Assembly: GCF_963678635.1 (NCBI RefSeq)
Contig: NC_087065.1
Location: 40,115,430 to 40,179,429 of the forward strand
Length of the DNA: 64,000 bases
Reading direction: 5' to 3'
DNA from: Symsagittifera roscoffensis
Taxonomy: Eukaryota > Xenacoelomorpha > Acoela > Convolutidae
Shown in pieces: positions 1 to 10,128 of this stretch (positions within the stretch are counted from its first letter, which is position 1; every line of letters begins with the position of its first letter). The translations under genes were made by a program, and so were the position numbers. The notes below the pieces were generated by a model that was not told the origin of the DNA, made no database searches, and saw only the letters and a program-made list of their open reading frames with translations.

Positions 1-253
1 AATTCCAGCAAAAATCGTTGTCTGCAGACTTTAGTACTTAGTTGCTTTTTAAAAATCCTGGATCAAATTAGAGATAAAGTTTCAGTTAGTTCTTTTTATA
101 TAAAATCAAAATAGTATTGAACTTTTGATTTTAAGAATGCATTCGAGAAAATGCCTAAAATTTCCATAATAAACGAAAATGGAGTAAAAACAGAAAAATA
201 CAGTGAATAGACAGTTTTTGTTTGAGCAGTAATACAAAATGAATTCTGTTTAG

Positions 254-1162
254 GATGATCACTATTATGTCCTCCTAAATGGCACATTAGTCATTCATGA
301 CGTCAGACCATCCGATTCGAAGCTGATCTACGCGTGTATTGCCAACAACTACGTTGGCTACGATGTTCTCAGCATCAAACTCGTACTCGACGAACAGATA
401 GCCTCGAGTAACCTCTACGAAGTGTGGCAAACGTCTACACAGTTTCCACCTTCGATAACGCCCAAAATAAACCTAATCGGAAACGAAAGCACAACCCAAA
501 ATTATGACCAAATATCATACGATTTGTCGCTCGGGACCACCAGAAAGTACCCTTGGACTCCCGAGAACTCCACACCGGGCGGTGCAGTGAACAACGGCGG
601 AAGTATTTATGTTCCTGGACCACGGGATCCTGATCCCAAGGTCTCAAGTTCGAGCCCGACTGGTGATCAAAGTACTTTTCGCTTTGAGCCTGATTACAAC
701 ATGGGTAATTTTAACCCAACTGGCGCTGATAATGGTCCAGGTATGAATGGTGCTCGTAAATCAACGCAAGAAGGGCTTTCGATTGACACTTTTACAACTT
801 TAATAGCTGTTGCTTGTGGCCTAGTTGTCATATTGGTAGTTATGATTCTAATCATTACTATTTACGCGTTAATGAAACGGAAAAAGATGAACTACCGGCC
901 GCATAATCAGTTGCTCGTTAGCGTGCCTGTTAATGTGAACGGTCATCATAAGCCACCCATAGCTATGACTAATGATGATGGTAATTATGGCCTGAATGAA
1001 AGCGGGAGGCCATTAATTGAACACCATGATACATCCGAGTATATGTTCATCACATCGCGACGTCCGATGAACGAAGACCAATTCAGGCAGTGCAATGGAA
1101 ACGGAGCTGAGTCGCCTAACGAGTACTTAAACTTCGCAAACGAGCAACTCTCGTCCCAATAG
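254..1162 (+). CDS. Ig-domain transmembrane protein, last exon (partial)
   Basis: The frame is open from a splice acceptor (TTCTGTTTAG at 244-253) through 1162, so this is an internal-to-terminal exon rather than a gene starting at the ATG at 422. The first 45 codons read as the end of an Ig domain, with the hallmark Y-x-C-x-A-x-N-x-x-G around 326-352. A Ser/Pro/Asn-rich extracellular stalk follows. Next comes one hydrophobic segment (about 797-868), then a basic stop-transfer stretch (KRKK) and a cytoplasmic tail with several tyrosines. This is a type I cell-surface receptor or adhesion layout. An LRR-Ig (kekkon-like) protein is one possibility, but the upstream exons that would decide are outside the window. 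The stop at 1160-1162 is probably not the native end; see the next entry. Confidence 0.8.
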   Translation, partial: DDHYYVLLNGTLVIHDVRPSDSKLIYACIANNYVGYDVLSIKLVLDEQIASSNLYEVWQTSTQFPPSITPKINLIGNESTTQNYDQISYDLSLGTTRKYPWTPENSTPGGAVNNGGSIYVPGPRDPDPKVSSSSPTGDQSTFRFEPDYNMGNFNPTGADNGPGMNGARKSTQEGLSIDTFTTLIAVACGLVVILVVMILIITIYALMKRKKMNYRPHNQLLVSVPVNVNGHHKPPIAMTNDDGNYGLNESGRPLIEHHDTSEYMFITSRRPMNEDQFRQCNGNGAESPNEYLNFANEQLSSQ

Positions 1163-1478
1163 TAACGCCGAAACTCCAACCGACAGCGTCCCGGAGAGTG
1201 TGGGATGTAGCGGGACCACATACACAAACATTAACAACAATAACAACTACCGGTCTGTATCTGGAAACGTGTACAGTACGAATAACAAGTTGAAATTGGT
1301 GTCGCAGCCGACAACTGACAGCATTGATTCGGGTGTTTGTCCGAACAGTAAACGGTCGCAGAGTGAGGAAAACGTGCAACCGCTCAATAAGGTTTTAATC
1401 ACTGGGGGCGGTGACTTTTCTTACGTGACTGAAAAACCAGAACTGGTTGAATTTTGTGACAGGGAATCGATGGTTTAA
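1130..1478 (+). CDS. Frame-shifted continuation of the Ig-protein cytoplasmic tail
   Basis: A second frame, +1 relative to the exon above, is open from just after a TAA near 1126 to a TAA at 1476-1478. It encodes about 110 residues rich in Asn, Ser and Thr with tyrosines, ending in an acidic tail (FCDRESMV). Composition and codon use match the preceding tail, and the two frames overlap within about 1130-1160. A one-base indel there, either an assembly error or a real mutation, would join them. The overlap is too short for an intron. The 92-residue stretch after 1200 starts at GTG, which is not a believable animal start, so this is read as a continuation and not a new gene. Confidence 0.6.
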
Positions 1479-1538
1479 TTCCACCACAAGATAAAAGCGC
1501 GATTCACAACGCGTGACAAGCACATCCTTTCTACCATC

Positions 1539-1544
1539 AATAAA
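1539..1544 (+). terminator. Polyadenylation signal AATAAA
   Basis: A canonical AATAAA lies about 60 bases after the second stop codon of the Ig-protein frame, in AT-rich DNA. It fits a short 3' UTR and supports 1478 as the true end of the gene. Confidence 0.6.
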
Positions 1545-2316
1545 TTTTGGATCTAAACAAAAACCGGCATCGTAAAGAGAATTTTAAATGCAATCTAGAG
1601 TATATTCTACGGTTTTGACATTGTCTCCATTATATGCTTTGTTAATTAATTTTTTATTAATTTCCTCTTTTTTGCTTTGAAAAAAAAACAATCGATTTAA
1701 ATTTTGTCAATGACATAGAAAATAACACTTTTGAAACGTAAAATAAGGATCACTTCTTATATATAATCAAATCTTTTGGGCAAATCTATGACAATTGATT
1801 AGAACGTCAGATTTTAGGTTTCAGAAAAGGCAACCTAACGTGGCTGTTTCATCTTCCAGGTCTTCCATTCTGTCACAAGAAATGGAGTTTGAGTTAAGTT
1901 TAAAGTTGGCTTTAAATTAGTTTTATAATTCGTTATATGAAACTTGTATTGGCTCGAAAAATTATTCTGACTCGAAACTCTTGTTGATCGTAAGATTATG
2001 TTCCGCCACCTTGAGCAAGAACTTTCAGCCGAAAAAGAAGCGGTTGCAAACCTAGGGGCGAATTTAGCTTCTAACCAATTTTCAAATCAAAAACTTAACT
2101 GCTCGGAGAAATGAAAACTGGGTCGAGAAGGGACTAAAATTTTAAAGTTATATATGCTTGCTATATTATCTAGTAATTTCAAGCAAACTGAAAAAAAATT
2201 TATAGAAAAAAACTGTATAATCATGAAAAATAATTGACTATGAAGATTTTTCAATAAACTTACTTAGAAAACGTTGCGAAGTTAATCAGTTCGCAAAAAC
2301 AAGAACAAAACTGCAG
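1545..2316. other. Intergenic AT-rich DNA
   Basis: No coding potential, RNA gene or clear repeat was recognised here. The stretch is AT-rich and ends at an assembly gap. Confidence 0.6.
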
Positions 2317-2516
2317 NNNNNNNNNNNNNNNNNNNNNNNNNNNNNNNNNNNNNNNNNNNNNNNNNNNNNNNNNNNNNNNNNNNNNNNNNNNNNNNNNNNN
2401 NNNNNNNNNNNNNNNNNNNNNNNNNNNNNNNNNNNNNNNNNNNNNNNNNNNNNNNNNNNNNNNNNNNNNNNNNNNNNNNNNNNNNNNNNNNNNNNNNNNN
2501 NNNNNNNNNNNNNNNN
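2317..2516. other. Assembly gap (200 N)
   Basis: Exactly 200 consecutive N. A round number like this usually marks a scaffold join of unknown or estimated size, so the spacing between the Ig gene and the repeats to the right is uncertain. Confidence 0.99.
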
Positions 2517-3540
2517 CTTAGACATATTTCAAGCAAGCTCACGAAGTCAGTAAGATGGCAAAAGTTTTAATTTTTTCTAAGCAAGCTATTACAGCTTTCA
2601 AAAGCGTTGAAATATTTCAAGTTAATTCATGAAACTGAAACGTCCGCAGATGAAAGTTTATCTAAAAATGCTAGCCAAGCAATGCAAAGTGAAAAAATTC
2701 AAGTCGTTTTGTAAACAGCATCATTTTTTTCCGATAAAAATAAGTATTCCTACGCAAACTATTCAAAAAATGGAATTTCGACTCTCTACTAAAATAAGTT
2801 CACAGAGGGAATCGGATGACGAAAATTTCTAGGCTTTCAATTGGAATCTTTCTACCGACGAAACTTTGAAACAGTTCAAAGTATTTCATAGACCGAATCG
2901 GTTCGTGAAAAAAAAATTTATCACGAAAGGAACACAATGGCTAAAAATTGAAGGTTTTGTATTGAAGCCATTCAAGTGATAAATTTTTGAACTTTTTAAA
3001 ATTAGATTATTTGATCGAATCGTTTCACGAAAAGTTTTTCTAAGGAAGCTAATTGAGCAATGAGCTTAGTGAGGAAATATTAAAATTTGTTGCTTAAACC
3101 GAACAGTTTTGCAAAACTTTAGAAACTTTTTATGCGAGCTACTCGAGCGATGAAACTTTGAAATAATTCAAATTATTTCATGGGGTCAATTGTTTTTACA
3201 AAAATCAAAGTTTTCCTATCCAAGCTTTTTAAACATTAATTTTTGAAATATATTGAGTTGTTCTATTGAGGGAATCAGTTCACAAAAAAAAACTTTTTTT
3301 AGGCAAAATAATCCTGCTAATAAAATTTGATTTAATTCAGGTTGTTTCAAGAAGCATATTGGATCACAAAAAAAAGTTTTTCCTAGTCAAGCTAATCAAG
3401 CTATAAAAAATTTAAAGTCATTTCATAAAACGAAAAAGTTCGCGAAAAAATATTTCAAGAGATGAAACGAATGGCAAATAAGTGAAGGTTTTTTATATAA
3501 GCTATTCAAGCGTTGAGTTTTTGAAACTTTTCAAGTGGGT
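2517..3540. repeat. Degenerate AT-rich tandem repeat, about 90-bp period
   Basis: A theme recurs with heavy decay: AAGCTATTCAAGCGATGAAAC-like, then a GAAA..TTCAAATTATTTCAT-like part, then an AATCGGTTCGCGAAAAA-like part. Recognisable starts fall near 2579, 2672, 2850, 3045, 3138, 3225, 3308, 3389 and 3495, spacings of roughly 80-100 bases or multiples. This looks like an old minisatellite or satellite remnant. The short open frames inside are low-complexity by-products. Confidence 0.55.
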
Positions 3541-3690
3541 CGTCAGATGGCACTGTACCATTTTGATGAAGACTACAGGACTCAATGAGGACATTGACCG
3601 GGCTGTCCGGGGAGTCTTTGACATTCGACCAGAATGTGTCAAAATGCAAGTTCGAATTCGAAATTTTATTGGTGCATCTGACCAAAAAGA
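3541..3690 (+). mobile_element. Remnant of a 3' UTR/LTR junction, plus orientation
   Basis: The stretch matches the reverse complement of about 4915-5010, which is the 3' UTR end and LTR start of element B. It includes the pre-LTR motif TGTCCGGGGAGT (3604-3615), followed by a TTGACATTCGACC LTR-like start. It is a fragment of another family member lying in the opposite orientation to B. Only about 150 bases are recognisable. Confidence 0.65.
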
Positions 3691-4059
3691 TTGATGGTTT
3701 TATTCAATTAGAGGTCTTAATTGTTCATTTTTACGAACTCGGAAGGGTTAGTTTGGAGTTCCAAGTTCATTTTAAAAAATTCGTTTCGAAGTAAGGACGC
3801 GTCACGACCTTGAGATTTCGCACCAACTGAAACGGAAAAACAACAGCGACAAGTTTCTCAGAGAGAACAACTATATTCGTTGAAATAGACAAGGTGAACA
3901 ATACAAATTGAAACAGCAATTATTGTTGAAAGACCATTCCGAGTTGTAACCATTGTGCAGTTACAATCACGAGAACCAGGAAGGTTATTGGGACGACGTG
4001 TCCAGCCTTCCGGAAAGAAATAAGGACATGTAACATTCGACCGGAACAACAATGAGAAC
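3691..4059. other. Short LTR-end scraps and unclassified DNA
   Basis: A fragment TGTAACATTCGACCGGA at 4029-4045 repeats the outermost bases of the LTR that starts at 4060, so two LTR edges lie about 31 bases apart. The rest (3691-4028) shows no gene or recognised repeat. Confidence 0.5.
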
Positions 4060-4943
4060 TGTAACATTCGACCGGAGTACATATCGACGGAACTTAAAGC
4101 TAAGCTATAAAGCGACTTGTCAGCGTCTAAACAAAGCTCTACATGCTTTTCACCGTCTCTACCAAAGCCAGTTCTTTTGGTGGTCTTTTCAACATCGGGT
4201 CGAAAAAAAACGTTACTGTTCTCCGGCTTCGACCAGAACGCTCAAATTAACTTACTTACATGCAAAATTAGTGAGCTCATGGAATAGTCTGAATATCCCC
4301 AGACCACGAAGTCACTCCTAAAAACAGGGCTACTACTATTTATTGTATTACTATTGTTTTTGTTCAGGAGATAAAAATCACCATCTCCATCGAAGATGGA
4401 TCAACCCTTTCCCTCACAACTCTTAGCTTCTCATAATCAGAAAACGAATCGAGATGTTATTTAAATTCAATTCAGGGCATGACCAGGAAGCTAAAAGTTA
4501 GTTTGAAATAGTTTGAGTTCAGGTCTCAAGACCCCTCCGTATTCCTCAATCCGGGGAAATAACACCCTTATTTCCTCTCCGGAAGGCTGAATTCACGGTT
4601 CCACCACCCTTCACCGTTGGCGTGAATGGCTCTGTAACAATTATTGCGACACAATTGTTACAACTCGGAGCGGTCTCTGCTAATACTCTGTCCTTTCTCT
4701 AGCAACTATCGTTGTTGTTGAGTTTCTTTTTTTGCTTATTTCTAAAAATGGCCGTTTCGTCGTTTCTCGGAAATATGACGTCATCATTCGAAATTTTAAA
4801 TTTTTAAAATACCAGAATATCCTGACCTTCGCAGTTTGTCTAAACGTTCAAATAACGTCACTAATCTACTAAAACTGCCAATTCTCAAGGTCAGTGGCCA
4901 ACAATTTTAATTTGCACTTTTGTCCATCTGGTCGAATGTCACA
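4060..4943 (-). mobile_element. 3' LTR of element B
   Basis: An 884-bp block running, on the minus strand, from TGTGACATTC to TGTTACA, that is TG...CA ended. It is homologous over its length to the block at 48443-49350 and more distantly to the 883-bp LTRs of element A (same terminal bases, same internal order). It lies directly downstream, on the minus strand, of the 3' UTR of element B's last gene. It therefore serves as B's 3' LTR, paired with the right-hand copy. It has diverged much more from its partner than A's two LTRs have from each other. Confidence 0.8.
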
Positions 4944-5877
4944 TACTCTCCGGACAGCCCGGTCAATGACTCCATTGAATCTCGTAGTCTTCGTAAAAAT
5001 GGTATAGTGCCATCGAACATAATTTACAAAATGCACAAAATCACTCTTATCCACGTCATATTGACTCACTGCAGAATATAAATGGCATCATACTACATAG
5101 CCTTCCAAATTCTCTCACTAACTCTGCACCTTCGAGGATATGACTTAAAATAAAACATTTTTTCTGACTTCCAATGTCAATGCCCCGATTTAAAACTTTT
5201 TCTCCTAGGTTTAAAAAGTGTTAGTTTGCAGGACAGTCCTGCCAACCAACAAGCTAAACTTATCCTACTAGACTTATTCCCTTCGGAAATTTAGTTGTTA
5301 TTGGTCCTGAATTTTAAAACGAAGGAACTCTGTGGTTAGAAAGAACAATTAAATAGTCTCCCTCTTCAAGAGATTACCCACGCCTTTCATGTCACCACAA
5401 AGTGATCAATCGTCCTAGTTGATTAAAAACAATCATGCAGGCTGGAATATTTAAAAATTCTCTTCACTCAAGCCTCTCTAAACAAATAGTAAGTGTCTCT
5501 TAAGCCACTAACTAAAATCAAAATGCAAATTTATAAATGTAACAAATTCTTTAATGTTCAAAACTCAACTTAAGGTTTTCTTTCAGTTTCAATTACAACT
5601 TGGTTGCTTTGTTTCTCATTTGAGTTTTTTGTCACATACAAAACATTTCTGAGTTTTGACTTCTTTTGTTTCCCAATTTCTTTGTTTCTTCTTTTCTCGT
5701 CGTTTAGAAGTTCTAAAACTTCTAAACTCTTCTAAATTCTTTCTTTTGGCATCTTGTTTTTCGGCCATTTGTCAGTGTTCCATCTCCTCCTCCTGCAACA
5801 TTGACTTTGCACTTTCAGTTTCTGTGTCTGGCTATCCCGACGCTGTTGGAAGCAATTCCTCCAACACTTCTGCTCTT
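4944..5877 (-). other. 3' untranslated region of element B
   Basis: This region lies between the broken last gene of B and its 3' LTR. The 38 bases next to the LTR, ending (minus strand) in CTGTCCGGAGAGTA, align with the 38 bases before element A's 3' LTR. Traces of the C-terminal coding region of the last accessory protein can still be followed up to about 5820, in broken frames. No other gene was seen. Confidence 0.6.
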
Positions 5878-6467
5878 CTACTCTTTGTCTGCAACAAGGT
5901 AAGTGATCAACGTTAGATTCTCTGTTTCGGCAGAAGCTGTTGTATTCAACATCTCTTCCTTCTTTCTTCCATTACACTCACTCGTCCTGGAAGTTCTCTT
6001 TACTGCGGTGATCACTGCATTCCGATGAGTTACAAAAGCTCGCTTGAAAGCTCCTGCAGCAATGTCCAGCTGATACGCAGTGTACACTCAGCTGTGCTTC
6101 GACATATGCTTTTTGGCATACTCGTACAACCATGCAGTCGTGTTGGCTCTAAACCATGGTATCAGACGTCTTCTGGCCCATATCTTTTTCACTTTCAGCG
6201 GAATGTTCAAGATTTTGCACATAGTCTCAAAAAGTTCTAAACCTTTTAGACAATCTATTTTCCTGAATTGTTCTCTCGTTGGCGCCTCCTGTCTATTGTT
6301 CTCTTTCACATGAGCTTCCAACCATCGTATCGCTATCATAACTGCCACTATCACTCTCGTTATGGGCCGTGATGAGTCTGGTAAACCCATGGGGAGCAAC
6401 TCTCCACAGTCCCAGATCAACACCAGATTAGTAACTCCGGGATACCACCATGTTTGCAGCAAGCAAT
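5878..6467 (-). pseudogene. Element B: C-terminal part of the last accessory protein, split by element A
   Basis: Two consecutive minus-strand segments in the same frame, separated by one TGA near 6088-6090, match the C-terminal third of the 1001-aa protein of element A. Shared motifs include WYP, then RLIPWFRA and, after the TGA, YQLDI-x-x-GA-x-KRAF. Upstream, the gene stops exactly at element A's 5' LTR and resumes on the far side at 30072. It is clearly a coding relic, disrupted by the insertion, by at least one nonsense change and by a degraded C terminus. Confidence 0.85.
6465..6467. repeat. Target-site duplication AAT (left copy)
   Basis: AAT just before the 5' LTR is repeated just after the 3' LTR (30072-30074). 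Removing A plus one AAT rejoins the interrupted minus-strand reading frame of element B exactly, which fixes the boundaries. Three bases is short for Ty3/gypsy elements, which usually give 4-6. Confidence 0.8.
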
Positions 6468-7350
6468 TGTGCCATTCTGCCAGATGGCACAGCGCAACCT
6501 TCCGACGAAGCACGAATCAGAGAGAAAAGGCCTTAACAGCAAAAAAGTGCTTGAAAGGAGGGTCAAAATATTCTGGAATATTTATTTTTAAAATTTCGAT
6601 TTCCAAGTTGATATTTCTGAGAAATACGAAAAACGGCCATTTTGAGCCAAAAAGTGACGAAAATAAGAACAACGACAGATATTGTGAAAAACAGTCGTAC
6701 CAGAGACGGAAAATACGAAGCCTCTTATCGTGGCAACAACGCACGATAAGACGCTTGTCAACAGATATTGGTGGAGAAGGAGGCTTCAGTGGGGGAAGAA
6801 ATACACCACGGAACCCTCCCGGGACACAAATTGGAAGAGATAAGAGCGTTATCTCAGGAATATTACGGAAGCGGAGGCTTGGTCCCCCAGAGACTGTTCT
6901 ATGTGAAGGGACTGTATAAACTAACTTTATAGCTGCTGGAATGTCAAAGATCTCTTAATTAACACCGTCATTGTTTAATATTTCAGAATAGGAGTAGCTA
7001 GAAAAAGGAAAGGGTCAATCCATCTCCAATGGATTTAATATAGAACTGTCACACAAAAATATGTTAAAATAGGTTGTTCGAGCCGTGTTCTTAATGACAA
7101 TCACGTAGTCTGAGGATCCGAGACTCAGCTATGTGGTTGTGTTCGCATGTAAACGAAAGCTGATCAAAAGTCGTTTGACTGATGGCCTAAAAATGGTAAC
7201 TTTTTACTTTGCCCTAGACAGACCAGAAAATCAACTGGCAAGGCCGAGACGGTGAAAAGCGGGTAGGATTAAGGTAACTGACGCCTGCCAGTCGTTAATA
7301 GGTACTTTTCCTACGCTCCTTCGCTGTGTAGTATTTGGGCGAATGTTACA
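6468..7350 (+). mobile_element. 5' LTR of element A
   Basis: An 883-bp direct repeat of 29189-30071, beginning TGTGCCATTC and ending GTTACA. I count about 10 substitutions and no indels between the two copies, roughly 1.1% divergence, so A is a fairly recent insertion. The LTR starts with a short inverted repeat (TGTGCCATTCTGCCA-GATGGCACA). It has a possible TATA box at 6915-6920 and a hairpin at 7107-7125. The long open frame across it also occurs in the 3' LTR and shows no known domain, so it is not called as a gene. Confidence 0.97.
6915..6920 (+). promoter_or_regulatory. Possible TATA box in the LTR
   Basis: TATAAA occurs in the middle of the LTR, with an identical copy at 29636-29641. 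Its position fits a U3 promoter. Support is positional only. Confidence 0.35.
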
Positions 7351-7362
7351 TAGACGTTTTTA

Positions 7363-7378
7363 TGGCGCTCCTGGGTGG
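7363..7378 (+). other. Candidate primer-binding site of element A
   Basis: TGGCGCTCCTGGGTGG begins 12 bases after the LTR end. Its complement ends in CCA, and its preceding bases could be a 7-nt acceptor strand, a G discriminator and part of a T stem, as in a tRNA 3' end. The same site and offset occur in the minus-strand leaders of the B family (48416-48430 and 53600-53614), with a single C/A difference in B. I could not assign the tRNA from memory. Confidence 0.6.
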
Positions 7379-9702
7379 GCCTGTCAAAGGCATAAGACCA
7401 TCATGATCAGCAAGCGTTTCAGCGACGAACCCTCCGCTCCGGGCGTATGCCCGAGTTAGAGGCCTTAGTGACCGCTATTGTACTAGGGGGAAGGTGCGTA
7501 CCCTCCTTCCAGTACTATTTAGCTTTTTAACCTAGTTAACACCGAAAATTCCGGGGGCCGGAGGGTTAGGTTCGAAGTCATGAACCCGCTTGTCCCGAGG
7601 TCCCGGGACCAAAAACAATTAAAGAGAAAGCGTAAAACCAAACAAAAATAGTGTATAACCAAGAAAAAGCCAAAAAATAAATTTATTTGAAAACAAAAAA
7701 GTACAAAAAACAGTAAAAAATCCAAAAAGAGTAAAAAACATAAAGTGACAGTTAATAAATTATTTCCGGACGAGATGTGATCTGACCATCCTATTTTTTG
7801 TTGTTTCAGATTGATTTGTATCGTTTTTGATAGAAAGATTGTGTGTTTTGGTGAAGGGTTGGATACCCTCCCTCGAGTGTAATTTGAGTGTTTAAGCACG
7901 TTACTGGTGATTTTGCCGGTGGCCGGAGGGTAGAGTGGCAAGCTGATCAACGTGTTCCACACTCAACAGGGACATCAAGGACAACATCCGCAACGACTGT
8001 TGGGTATCGTTGAAGCAATTTTAGTATCGTTCGGGTACTATTTCATTAAAACTTAAGTGGTGGGGGGCACGATTGGCGCGGTCCGATTGTACCCTCCATC
8101 GATTACAAATTTCCGAGTTAAGGGTCTTAATTCGGGTATTTTGGTGCAAAGGAGGGTATAGTACTATTCATTAACGACTACTAATAGGTTATTATCCTTA
8201 TTACATATTACTTATCTCCTAAATTAGACCCAAAAAACACCCAATTTTGTCGAAAATCATCGATTTTCGATCAAACTGTAGACCCCCAAATTTTTGGATA
8301 TCCGAGCTTTTCCGAACAACAAAAAGCTTTTATATAGGGAGTAGCTACGTAGTTCGATCCCCCTAACTAAAGAAACCGCGTGAGAAAAGACTCAGTAGAA
8401 ATTGGAAAAAACCAAAATTTTTCGGTCAAAATTTCGATAATTTTCTGAATTTTGTCAATCTGTTTTGGGGTCGAGTTTTTCAGTTTTTAGAGTTAGAGCA
8501 ATAAAATTTTTTGCGTTAGGAGCGTGCTAGCATAACGTGCTCGGTTACTAGAGAAATTCTTGAGTAACCCTCCGATCAGCTCCGTAGATAGAGCTAACGA
8601 CTTAAGGATCGGAAAAGGAAGGAATCGGAGGGTCCAAATTTGATAGTTATTGGCCAAATTTTTGTCTCCAAACCAATTTTGATCCGGTTTTTTGCACTAT
8701 TCCAGTGCCGTACAGGGCTACTACGCTCGTTTCAATTATTTTTAGGCACTTTCGATAGGAATTGCGGAAAAAGTTTCTCAGAACCTATACAGGTGGTGAA
8801 AAAAGGCCATTTGGACAAACACGTTTTTGGTAATTTCTCAAAGACTAGTCATCCGATCGGGATAAATTTGGTACCATAAGTCGACATTTTGGACCAATTT
8901 TCCGGACCGCAACCGTTTTTGGGTTGATAATCTCGGAAAAGAAAAATTTTTTAGAATTTGTTGGTTCGGAGGGTCCAAATTACAGGTAACCCTCCGAGCG
9001 GCAGAAAATTTTATCAAAACATCTTTTTATTCAACTGGGAAGGTTGACCGTGTCAGTCAACCTAGTTTTAAGTCAGGTAGACCGCTGTTGGAGACTTTGT
9101 TGTGGTGACATAACCTTTTTTCTTGATTTTTGAGGAACCCTCCGAGGTAACCGTCTGGAGTCAGCTAAGGCCCTTAGCAACCCTCCTTAGTGGAAAATTT
9201 CCACGAGGTTATCCAAAGAAATTAAGACAGCCCCCCTGATAGAGAATTTAGCTTGTTTTGACGCTTCCTGAAGTCAATTGAAGGCCCTTCTGAGTGAAGC
9301 TCAGAAATTTGAAAATTTTGGAGGTACCCTCCGAAGTAACCCTCCGGAGCATATTAAGCATCTTATTGACCCTCTTTAGTAAATTTAGGGGGACCCTCCG
9401 AAGTGACTTGGGTGATTAAGGTACCCTCCGAAGTAGGCTAAGTGTCTTAACAACCCTCCGAAGTAACCCTCCGGAGTGTCTTAAACCTTCTAAACAACCC
9501 AAAGTTAGAAACTTGAGGAAATCTTCTGTGGCAATTTGGGAAAAGGAAAATATCCATTTAATTTAAATCATATTAGGATATTAGGCGCGCTTATTAGGAT
9601 CATAAGAGCCCATTTTGACTCGGAAATTTGTGATCAACTTTGGATTCCAGATCGGGTGTATCAGAATTACCCTAACAAAATTTTTTTATTGTGATTTTGG
9701 TT

Positions 9703-10010
9703 GTGTGGTTGCCCTGAGCTACTTAATAGGAAAGTTCGGGCAATCCGGGAACGAATAAAGGAATACCTCGGTGAGTGTATTAGGCAAATACACACTCACT
9801 TGAGAAGAAAAGTTGTTCCCTACTCTCGTGCACTTGGAGCAGTCCGGGTGTGGGAGAGCTTTTTCATAGACTTTGGAAATTTTCGATCAGAGGTTGCCTT
9901 GAGCCATTTAATAGGACAGCTCGGGCAATCACAGGGCACCTAAAAGAAGACCTCGGTGGGTGTATTAAGCAAATACACACCCACTTGAGAAGACTGTGTC
10001 CTGGGGCTTG
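9703..10010 (+). ncRNA. Duplicated folded RNA domain in the leader of element A
   Basis: Two tandem copies (9709-9820 and 9894-10003) have the same plan. First is a hairpin, TTGCCCTGAG against CTCGGGCAA or similar. Then an outer stem (GGGAAC with GTTCCC at 9747-9752/9815-9820; CAGGGCAC with GTGTCCTG at 9932-9939/9996-10003) encloses an inner hairpin (GTGAGTGTATT with AATACACACTCAC in copy 1; GTGGGTGTATT with AATACACACCCAC in copy 2). The changes between copies are compensatory, which argues for selection on structure. Element B has the same domain. It lies about 470 bases before the gag start, so packaging, dimerisation or internal ribosome entry are possible roles. Confidence 0.65.
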
Positions 10011-10083
10011 TTCTTTCGGATAGTTCCGATTGAGGGAAGTCTTTTTCTTTAAGACTAAGTTTTATTGATCTGTTTCTGAGTCA

Positions 10084-10128
10084 TCACTGCTTTTTATCAA
10101 AGATTGTTTAATTTTAACAAAGCAGTGA
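10084..10128 (+). ncRNA. Stem-loop in the leader of element A
   Basis: A perfect 10-base inverted repeat, TCACTGCTTT (10084-10093) and AAAGCAGTGA (10119-10128), with a 25-base AT-rich loop. It follows directly on the duplicated folded domain. Confidence 0.45.

Noticed and set aside
4052-4321. Plus-strand frames of 70-95 codons in the LTRs (also at 48527, 53710 and 54612).
   Set aside because: These recur wherever the LTR recurs, in either orientation, with different ends. They have no codon-level conservation pattern that I could see.
6362-6919. A 185-codon frame across the 5' LTR, with a near twin in the 3' LTR (29128-29640).
   Set aside because: It is duplicated only because the LTR is, it starts upstream in unrelated DNA in the 5' copy, and it shows no domain. 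Its open state follows from low LTR divergence.
7519-7962. A 147-codon minus-strand frame rich in Phe and Leu that looks membrane-like.
   Set aside because: It arises from poly-A-rich leader DNA read backwards. B's leader has no matching frame.
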